Assembly: GCF_000373245.1 (NCBI RefSeq)
Contig: NZ_KB890756.1
Span: 62,001-126,000, forward strand
Length of the DNA: 64,000 nt
Direction of reading: 5' to 3'
Source of the DNA: Echinicola pacifica DSM 19836
Lineage (GTDB): Bacteria; Bacteroidota; Bacteroidia; Cytophagales; Cyclobacteriaceae
Program-made: the position numbers and the translations under genes
In this document: positions 29,901 through 35,966 of the stretch, in pieces
Position numbering within the stretch: the first letter of the stretch is position 1
Layout: the number at the start of each line of letters is the position of its first letter
The notes under the pieces: generated by a model
What the model was told of the DNA's origin: nothing
Seen by the model: the letters and a program-made list of their open reading frames with translations, nothing else
Database searches by the model: none

Positions 29901-29971
29901 AGACTAAAGACCATCAAGGCCAGAAATACCATGGTCACTGCAATTGGCCGTCTTAATAAAAATCTGACCAT
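26930..29971 (-). CDS. RND efflux permease (first of two)
   Basis: A 1013-residue RND permease. The N-terminus VRFLLRRPIAVTMVFLALMVF is followed by LPVSLLPPIDVPQIVLKVSY with PNSSPESIEQ. The relay motif is GLGMLIDNAIIVLDNISRKR and the C-terminal half carries AAIGLVVMLGIMVNDAILKID. Two similar halves of six spans plus a porter domain each make a full-length pump. It lies 2 bp after the adaptor gene, so adaptor and pump are certainly co-transcribed, and the second permease probably is too. Two different permeases behind one adaptor recall MdtABC, where the pumps form a heterotrimer. Confidence 0.94.
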   Translation of the reverse strand: MVRFLLRRPIAVTMVFLALMVFSLLALTRLPVSLLPPIDVPQIVLKVSYPNSSPESIEQNVLRPIRESLLTLNGLEEMESKAGSEVGTIRLQFDFGTSMNLSYIEVNEKIDRLTNSLPTDLPRPQVIRINTNDIPMVRIQVIPKEGTDYAEVTRLTENVLRKRIEQIQGISLVDINGKQERVITIAPYKERLAALGMTEQNIINAIKSGNQDLPGISVKDGQYRYYLRLATRVDRPEDIKALPVRGPGVTAVPLGNLARVEYEMGEALGYHLFGQNEGLVVTVHKQAAAKMNELMEQITASVRLFETDYPQVSFAMTQDQSTLLRAGINNLQSSLLFGGMFAFGVLFIFMGNYRLPLIIGISLPTSLLISFLVFYAAGISINVISLSGLALGLGMLIDNAIIVLDNISRKRQEGLELFEACVQGVMEVMSALISSVLTTLAVFVPLIFMSGVSGALFYDQAVAIAAILFVSLLVAFILLPLLYRVLFASKSSHFLKEDSLFYSKVRQMYKWAYGKVMARRLVNFIVLLALIPLFLGLGLVMPTEGLPPIEKTDAVMEVDWNEPIGVVENKKRIRLLIAELDGEYVQAEADIGLRQFLLFDGENSVQQATLYLDFLDSEKKDDGMEKLEGLMAQRYVSAVVTIRDAPNAFDQLFASDRPLLEMRWKDLHSKKPVPSEDLEPWLADLPVQGWTKGPGLQEESAVLFRVDLEKMSLYGVPMSTLTTAIERLFGQYSIDEIKHFSEVTPILLAGNKADFREILRRNELVGTDDKSYALENFVKVSYEDHYKYVTSDKSGIYQSVEFTDRESTGKIDLLKTWAKSHGLSSSFAGQYFADQENIRQLMSILGVAILLLYFILAAQFESFVQPLIVIFTLPLGLGGALMVLWMTGSSLNVMAAIGLVVMLGIMVNDAILKIDTINRLRQKYGKMSLGQTKEQILNKAMFEAGEVRLKPILMTSVTTILALLPVVFSSGLGADLQRPLVYSVIGGLTIGTLTALYFVPLAYWFLTQKVVVK

Positions 29972-29973
29972 AT

Positions 29974-31044
29974 CTAATTATTTTCTTCTACGATCTTCAC
30001 CGGGGCCTGATGTGCTAGCTGCAGGTTATTGCTAGTGATCACGTCCTCCGCATCGCTGATGCCCTCAAGGATCTCGACCTCTCGACCATTATCTTTTCCC
30101 ACTTCCACATAGTTCCATTTCGCCTCACCTGCCTGAATGGTAAATACCACAGCGCGGCCGGAGCGATAGACCAATGCCTGCTTCGGCACTACCACATTAT
30201 CGCTTTGGGGAGCCCGGATAACGGCTCGGGCATTCATCCCTGGCAGTAGATGCTGGGATTTGCCAAGCTTAATTCCCACCTCCACCAGACCATGTTCATC
30301 CACTTTGGGGTTAATGCTATAGACCTGACCACTGACAGGCACAGTACCTGAGGACACAGGATATACTTCCGTTTGCTGCCCCAGGGAAATAAAAGGAATA
30401 TCGGATTCGAGTACTTTCACGTGGAGCTCCAGCGCATCGGTACTGAGCAGTTCACACAGCTCATCACCAGCATTGACCAGGCTACCGGCTTTTATTTTTA
30501 GATCGGCAACTTTACCAGAGATGGGGGCCTTGATGGAGGCTTTATCCAGCTCTATTTGAGCTTCTTTTACCTCGATGGCCGCGGAAAGTAGTCCACTGCT
30601 AGCCCTTAGCTGCTCATCGATCAATTTAATTTTCTCCGTATCTTCCCCTTGCAGGAGAGATGAAAAACCAAGCTTATCGCTTTCATAAGCTACCTCGGCC
30701 ATCTTCAGTTGCACCAAAGCTTTCTCGTGTCTAAATCTGCTATTGGTTTGATCTAAGGAGGCTATGATGGCCCCACTAGAGACATATTGTCCCTCCTTCA
30801 GTGGCAGGTCCACTAAATAGCCGGAGGTCTCGATGATTACCATGACCTGTTGACTTGCCTCTATCTTGCCCGAGGCATTAATAAGAAAGTCAAAAGAGCG
30901 CTTCTCCGCCTTGGCGATGGTGACCGCTGTGGCTGACACCTCACCACGGATAGATTCTAAAGAAACCTCCTCCTGTCCCTCCTCCTTTTCGCCGCAGGAA
31001 ATACATAATAACACCGTCAATAATCCTAAAAATAATGTTCTCAT
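29974..31044 (-). CDS. RND periplasmic adaptor (membrane fusion protein), lipoprotein
   Basis: A 356-residue adaptor with signal MRTLFLGLLTVLLCISC, lipidated before GEKEEGQ (the residue at -3 is Cys, a slightly weak lipobox). It then has a barrel-sandwich/lipoyl half motif (SGKIEASQQVMVIIETSGYL and KEGQYVSSGAIIASLD), a short helical hairpin, the second lipoyl half (IKAPISGKVADLKIKAGSLV) and beta-barrel and membrane-proximal domains (LPGMNARAVI, VVVPKQALVYR). It bridges the RND pump to a TolC-type channel. It is first gene of the efflux operon. Confidence 0.93.
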   Translation of the reverse strand: MRTLFLGLLTVLLCISCGEKEEGQEEVSLESIRGEVSATAVTIAKAEKRSFDFLINASGKIEASQQVMVIIETSGYLVDLPLKEGQYVSSGAIIASLDQTNSRFRHEKALVQLKMAEVAYESDKLGFSSLLQGEDTEKIKLIDEQLRASSGLLSAAIEVKEAQIELDKASIKAPISGKVADLKIKAGSLVNAGDELCELLSTDALELHVKVLESDIPFISLGQQTEVYPVSSGTVPVSGQVYSINPKVDEHGLVEVGIKLGKSQHLLPGMNARAVIRAPQSDNVVVPKQALVYRSGRAVVFTIQAGEAKWNYVEVGKDNGREVEILEGISDAEDVITSNNLQLAHQAPVKIVEENN

Positions 31045-31302
31045 ACTACTTTAAAATAATTATAACCCTTGTAATAAACTGAATAATTAATTAAAAAGAA
31101 AAGGATTGACATATTTTAACTAAGAGCTAAGGTGATCGTCATTTCATCTAACAAACCTCAGTCATTCAAATAATTAAGAATCCGACTCAACGACTGCTTA
31201 ATAGTTTCTTTCTCAGTATCCAAATTAAGAACTAGCTCATTAATCGGTAATTCGAAAGCTTGGCTGATCTAGCTAATGATTGCAAATTATGAAAGTTCTG
31301 TG

Positions 31303-31407
31303 TTATGATGTAAATAACTTGCGACCTTTTGAAGGAAGTCGGCCATTTTTGATCAGTTCTTCGATCAGTTTGTTCCTGGTATAGGCAGCAAAACCAGTCC
31401 AGTTATT
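31303..31407 (-). pseudogene. C-terminal remnant of a small gene (copy A tail)
   Basis: A minus-strand frame ending at TAA 31303 and reading NNWTGFAAYTRNK, then LIEELIKNGRLPSKGRKLF. It has no start. The same coding sequence, up to LIEEL, recurs at 34963-35020 joined to a peptide-gene relic, so this is the surviving 3' end of a second such gene whose 5' part has been lost. The left side abuts a 305-bp direct repeat within 20 bp. Confidence 0.5.
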
Positions 31408-31425
31408 AAAGCAGATAGGAACAAA

Positions 31426-31730
31426 AAGAATCGGTAGATAGGTATTTCCATGAAATTTTTAAGAAAAGGGGAAAGATTCGCCTGTTGTACTTAATTATGG
31501 AAGGTATATGATTAATTGCTAGGCTCCCTCATTGTCTTGAATTGGGCAATCTTCCACCCCCATTGCAGGGGACGATTTAGGCTCGAAATCACGGAAAAAG
31601 TATATACATTGATATTTATATCCATTGGCATATCTGACCGTTGCTGCGGCGATCCAATGTCACATTAAAATCTCACTTATATCCTCCATACCTTTCCATA
31701 TTTAAAGTAACAGGAATAGAGTACTTTAAT
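31426..31730. repeat. Direct repeat, copy A (~305 bp)
   Basis: Nearly identical (a handful of scattered substitutions and a 3-5 base difference near 31,570) to 35488-35791, in the same orientation. Both copies start at AAGAATCGGTAGATAGG and end after GGAATAGAGTACTTT. The two copies bracket the propeller, peptide-relic, sulfotransferase and LytTR genes. It has no inverted ends or transposase, so it looks like a duplicated genomic segment and not an insertion sequence. Short frames inside are damaged in one or both copies. Confidence 0.85.
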
Positions 31731-31866
31731 CTCAATATCCATTTCATTTGCCTTTTTTATATATTCTGTTAGGTTATTTTTGTTGTATTTTGATTGAAAA
31801 ATACTTCAAATTTATCGGAGGAAGGGAGAATCTACAGTTGTAGGAGAAATAATGTCAAAAGTACTT

Positions 31867-33024
31867 TCATAACTTAAATTTATACTTTATTAATACAGGA
31901 TTTATATTTTCCTTAACATGATTATGAACTTTCACTAAAATACTATTTTTGTCCCTTTCATTCCAATTGTCTACCCAGGCAATATTTCTTTCTCCCATCC
32001 ATCCATAAAGTTCATTATTTAGCGAAGTTCTGGGCCATGGTATAACATCTTGTACTGTATCTCCGCTGCTCTCTTCAATGGTATAGGATTGACGGCTCTT
32101 AGCATCGAATAGGATTAGTTTTAAGCTGCCCTTTTCTCGGAACATAAAAAACAAATAACTGTCTGTTTTTATGATATCGGAAATTCCCCAACTGAAATCA
32201 GCAATAAGCATAGGATATAAGGATCCTGGGTTCACCTCAGGATAATCTTTTTTCTTAAAAGGGGGAATTTGAAAATCAACTTTAAATGCTGGATGCATAC
32301 CATCTTCCTGAATATTAAATATAGTGTCGCTTATCGCATTGACCCATAGTAATTGTCCGGTATTGGTAAAACTATTCGTAGTGGAAATAGTTACATTCGT
32401 GGAATGGGAGGAAATAGTAAACGGATCAAACTTGTTAATAATATTGACCTCCATATCAGTAACAATGAAATTATACATTAATGAGTCTGGCTGTTGATTG
32501 ATTGCTCTCTTATTAGCAAAGAAAAAAAGCTTACCATCTGATTCTTTCACCTTCTCTGCCTTGAAGGGAAGCTCCTTATGAAAGGTAATGTTCAGGTCTT
32601 TATCTAGGATATAAAAATTATTTAATTTGTCCAACGCCATCAAGTGCTTGACGCCTAATGAAGAAACAAATTCTATTGGCAACTCTTGAAAATTGTTTTC
32701 AAGGTGATTTAGCGCTTTCACAAACTTTCCAGATTGGGTGAACTTTTTTATAGAATGTTCCCCTCTCGGTCCTGAGTCAATTATGAAATAGGCGGAATCA
32801 AAAAAGTAAAGGTTCTCCATATTAATTATTATGCTTTCTGAGCCACTATAGCTGAGCGGAATAAGCTCAATATCATAAGCGTTGTCGAGGAGTAATTCAT
32901 TATAAGTTTTGACATCACTAATTTTGATACTATTCTCTTGAAAAGTATTCTCTTGCATATTGCTCTCTTTACAGGAAAACAAGATAGTCAAACTAAATAA
33001 CACGTTGAGTAGACGTAAATTCAT
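31867..33024 (-). CDS. Lipoprotein of the 6-bladed beta-propeller type
   Basis: A 385-residue lipoprotein (MNLRLLNVLFSLTILFSC, lipidated before KESN). The body is made of repeated beta-strand units with short connecting turns, e.g. YFFDSAYFIIDSG followed by IKKFTQSGKFVKAL, and NFYILDKDLNITFHKEL, the blade pattern of the Bacteroidota 6-bladed beta-propeller (DUF5128/BF3164-like) family. These proteins are of unknown function and often sit next to small exported peptide genes, as here: a broken peptide gene ends 38 bp upstream on the same strand. The start is placed at ATG 33024 for the clean signal; the frame stays open to 33066. Confidence 0.75.
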   Translation of the reverse strand: MNLRLLNVLFSLTILFSCKESNMQENTFQENSIKISDVKTYNELLLDNAYDIELIPLSYSGSESIIINMENLYFFDSAYFIIDSGPRGEHSIKKFTQSGKFVKALNHLENNFQELPIEFVSSLGVKHLMALDKLNNFYILDKDLNITFHKELPFKAEKVKESDGKLFFFANKRAINQQPDSLMYNFIVTDMEVNIINKFDPFTISSHSTNVTISTTNSFTNTGQLLWVNAISDTIFNIQEDGMHPAFKVDFQIPPFKKKDYPEVNPGSLYPMLIADFSWGISDIIKTDSYLFFMFREKGSLKLILFDAKSRQSYTIEESSGDTVQDVIPWPRTSLNNELYGWMGERNIAWVDNWNERDKNSILVKVHNHVKENINPVLIKYKFKL

Positions 33025-33062
33025 GATTATATTGGTTAAAAAAGGCCAGTTCAAGGAACTAT

Positions 33063-33385
33063 TCAATGAAATGGCCCATCAGATGAAAATAATAATTTAG
33101 GGTTGGCCTCAGGCTCAGGTTCACATTTAGCAGTTCTATCTCCAGTTAACAAAAATTTAGGTTACAGCAACTATAACACCTTCATCCACAGGCAGCTGCA
33201 TACCTTAGACGGTACACGGCCTAGGCCAACAACCTCAAGAGAAAATGTCTTTTCAATTTCACAAGAAACGGTACCAACTCCACCTGTCGTATTAGCATCG
33301 GCATCAAAAGGCTGAAAAACACAGATTCCAATAGCCGCCACACTCTCGGCCAATGCTACCCTTGGTAATACTCTTTTATTTTCAT
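33063..33385 (-). pseudogene. Broken small exported-peptide gene (P1)
   Basis: Starting at ATG 33385, the frame stops after nine codons, but inserting one base in the first A-run restores a leader: MKIK then RVLPRVALAESVAAIGI and CVFQPFDADANTTGGVG, TVSCEIEKTFSLEVVGLG. Two more phase changes would lead through QLPVDEGVIVAV to TGDRTAKCEPEPEANPKLLF and a stop at 33063. The reconstructed ~100-residue product would have a hydrophobic leader, an 'FQPFDADA' turn and several Cys, like small secreted Bacteroidota peptides (DUF6520/NVEAL-like style). At least three frame lesions make it a pseudogene unless the assembly is wrong. The leader is shared with the relic at 35033-35127. Confidence 0.55.
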
Positions 33386-33424
33386 TTTAAAATTCATTAT
33401 TGCTTAAAAGATTAAATTACAGTT

Positions 33425-33508
33425 TTAACCTATAAAATATACCAAAGCAATAGTGAAACTGTATCAAAATAACCCGTGAACGTAGTGTTTCAATTCGTAA
33501 GCGTAAAG
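33425..33508. repeat. Conserved block upstream of peptide relic P1
   Basis: This ~84-bp block, from AACCTATAAAATATACC through CCCGTGAACGTAGTG to CGTAAGCGTAAA, is clearly related to 35171-35253, upstream of the other relic in the same orientation. Its place just 5' of both peptide starts suggests a shared promoter or leader. The rest of 33386-33735 shows nothing recognisable. Confidence 0.6.
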
Positions 33509-33735
33509 AATCAGATTTAATTATAGCCAGTCCGGTAACTTTATCTAATATCATAGCAGACACAAAGCAATACTTACCAAACTGAAGCTTTGAAAATCCG
33601 CTACTAATGAGATTGTTTCACGCCTTTTCACAATGTCCGTATCATAATCATTCCTCTGGGACAATAACATGCCTCGATGTCTTACTGGGATGTATAATTG
33701 TCAATTTTATGATCTAAACCAGGTTAACACCAGGT

Positions 33736-34639
33736 TTAGATCAATCCTAAAGATAATTTACTATAGATTCTAAAAGGACTCAAAAACAATCTGAATCCGC
33801 TCCTTTTGACTATAATCCAGTGCATCAATATTTTTGTAAAGTTACTTAACAGGGATGTTTTCCGGCCCTGTAGGTGAGTATCACTTGGAGCCCTAAAAGG
33901 AATGAGCGTCATTGGTACTGGAATGTGCTCGTATGGTATAATCCACCCTAAAATTGAAAAGAGCTGTTTTCGAGGGTCGATAATGAGGTCTTCATAATAA
34001 ACCACTTCCACCAAGTCATGTAAACTTGGATTTTCCAACCCTGGCATATTATACGATACACCAGAGAAGGATCCTATACTCCAAATCATTTTGTGATTGA
34101 TTCATAATTTCCTGATGCGCCAAAAATGCGCTTGTTATTGATCCCCAACGGAATCTCTCCAAAGAAATCGGTTCCGCTTCCAAATGCCCTAAGATGGGAA
34201 AGCCAGGTGTCAATTGGGTGCCTCAATAATAGCAAAGGTCTATACTTAAACTTGATGCTTTCGCACATCCCAGGAATCAGCAAGTTGGCCCAGACAAATT
34301 TGGTCAGGCGAGCTTAAAATTTAACAACTCCTTTGGAGTATTCTATCCAATCGTCCAATCAGAATATTTCCGGAGAGATAATATAACCCTGACACAATCA
34401 TTATATATTTCAACCGTATCATTCTGGGGAATTTTGGGGCGATCCCCCCAATTAAATCTGGTTGGAACTACTACTCTTTCCCCTATGTAATATAATGGTT
34501 CCCAGTTAATAATGGAACTGGGAATAAAGCTTAGAAGCTCCATTAACCAAGTGCTACCACTATGTGCCTCACCAAAAATCACCAAGCCGTCTCCTGGATA
34601 GAATTGCTTACTTCCTAAATCTTCATGTATTTGATTCAA
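33736..34639 (-). pseudogene. Sulfotransferase family gene, disrupted
   Basis: Three minus-strand frames in a row add up to one sulfotransferase. The first (34639-34343) has the 5'-phosphosulfate loop VIFGEAHSGSTWLMELL. The second (34283-34086) has the 3'-phosphate motif LLLRHPIDTWLSHLRAFG. The third (34089-33736) has VVYYEDLIIDPRKQLFSILGW. Between the first and second there is a frame change plus an in-frame TAA; between the second and third there is a one-base phase shift at AAAATGA. So at least three lesions separate the PAPS-binding halves. The ATG at 34639 overlaps the LytTR gene end by 17 bp, so the two were an operon. The original substrate is unknown. Confidence 0.75.
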
Positions 34640-34955
34640 ATTCCCTTATTGCTTTCCTAACCAAATTTATTTTTCTAAAGGCCATCTGGTATGATAATAA
34701 CTCATTTATTTCAATAACCCTAGTTTTAAAATTTACCAATTGTATCTTATGTATGTTAATAATTGTACTTCTATTGATCCTTACGAAATATGGGAGATGT
34801 AAATTTTCTATTTGAATTAAGGCCTTACAACAGGAAAAGCTTCTTCCACATGCTGTATGACAAACTAAAAAATAGTCCTTCACCTCCAATGAAAGGATCG
34901 CATCTATGGGGATGTTGGCACATTCCGTCTCATTTCTTAAAAAAAGATGTTTCAT
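34623..34955 (-). CDS. LytTR DNA-binding domain protein
   Basis: A 110-residue protein that is essentially one LytTR domain: ECANIPIDAILSLEVKDYFL, then the DNA-contacting FVRINRSTIINIHKIQLVNF and a C-terminal helix. There is no receiver or membrane domain, so it would act as a free transcription factor. It overlaps the disrupted sulfotransferase gene by 17 bp. Upstream, the reading frame continues backwards without a stop into repeat-derived sequence (KLIEELNN before the Met), so its own 5' region may have been replaced by recombination. Its likely targets are unknown. Confidence 0.8.
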   Translation of the reverse strand: MKHLFLRNETECANIPIDAILSLEVKDYFLVCHTACGRSFSCCKALIQIENLHLPYFVRINRSTIINIHKIQLVNFKTRVIEINELLSYQMAFRKINLVRKAIREFESNT

Positions 34956-34962
34956 ATTATTT

Positions 34963-35127
34963 AGTTCTTCGATCAGTTTGTTCCTGGTTTAGGCAGCAAA
35001 ACCAGTCCAGTTATTTAAGTAGTTAGGAACACATAGCCATCGCCTCCGTATCAAAACTTTGGAAAAGACCAACACTCATAGCCGCCACACTAGCGCTATT
35101 TTAATATTTAATACTACTCTTTTCCAT
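34963..35127 (-). pseudogene. Peptide-gene relic P2 with tail
   Basis: From ATG 35127 the frame is broken early. A second phase reads SASVAAMSVGLFQSFDTEAMA and stops at 35033, and a third phase continues VPNYLNNWTGFAA, stop, TRNKLIEEL to the left edge. The 'SVAA...FQ.FD' leader matches relic P1 and the tail matches the remnant at 31303-31407. It is joined at its 3' edge directly to the LytTR gene. Confidence 0.5.
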
Positions 35128-35170
35128 TAAAGAAATAAAATGATTTTGGTTAAAATAATAAATTTAAGCC

Positions 35171-35253
35171 AAAACCTATAAAACACACCAATACCATAGG
35201 GAAACTGCATCGGACTAACCCGTGACCGTGGTGTCTCTACGCGTAAGCGCAAA
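35171..35253. repeat. Conserved block upstream of peptide relic P2
   Basis: Partner of 33425-33508. AAACCTATAAAACACACC, GGGAAACTGCAT, CCCGTGACCGTGGTGT and GCGTAAGCGCAAA are shared with small differences. The ~230 bp from here to the repeat at 35488 contains no gene. Confidence 0.6.
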
Positions 35254-35487
35254 TCTCTCTACTTTGGCCAAGGGATTTGTTTGTTTATCCACTCGCTCCT
35301 ACACACTAGTGGCCCTATACTCATTCACTTACCTTAGTACCTTCTCTAAAAGGAGTGAAAAATATCATCGGCATAAAACGAATCCTCCTAACTGGAAGAA
35401 TCAAGAATGGAAGCGCTTTTGTCATTCCTATGCCTAAATGGACGGTAAAGGAATGATTAACATAGAGGTAATGAGCTGCTTTGATAT

Positions 35488-35791
35488 AAGAATCGGTAGA
35501 TAGGTATTTCCATGAAATTTTTAAGAAAAGGGGAAAGATTCGATGTTGTACTTAAATATGGAAGGTATATGATTAATAGCTAGGCTCCCTCATTGTCTTG
35601 AATTGGGCAATCTTCCACCCCCATTGCAGGAAAAGCTTTAGGCTCGAAATCACGGAAAAAGTATATACATTGATATTTATATCCATTGGCATATCTGACC
35701 ATTGCTGCGGCGATCCAAAGTCACATTAAAATCTCACTTATATCCTTCTTACCTTTCCATATTTAAAGTAACAGGAATAGAGTACTTTTAA
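35488..35791. repeat. Direct repeat, copy B (~304 bp)
   Basis: Partner of 31426-31730, same orientation. Here the repeat is followed on its left by ~450 bp (relic P2 and its upstream block) that is missing from copy A, where the repeat abuts the tail remnant directly. The simplest reading is one duplication followed by an internal deletion in copy A. To the right, an AT-rich stretch to 35966 serves as upstream region of the next gene. Confidence 0.85.
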
Positions 35792-35966
35792 TATTTACCC
35801 TCAAAATTTTAAATCATAATCATAGATGGCCGGATAGTTCCGATAAATAATCAAAAATATAGAGCAAATAAAAAATTATTTTGACCTATTGTTAGAAAAA
35901 TAATAGTAAAATTAAAAATTGTATTTAAATTCAAAATAACTATTTAAACCTTACAAACTTTTGATT

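Noticed and set aside
31426-31730. Insertion sequence as explanation for the direct repeats
   Set aside because: No inverted ends, target duplication or transposase of useful length was seen; short open frames inside (e.g. MKFLRKGERFDVVLKYGRY in copy B only) are damaged.
35222-35437. 71-codon plus-strand frame
   Set aside because: It runs antisense to the conserved block upstream of peptide relic P2 and its translation is not protein-like.
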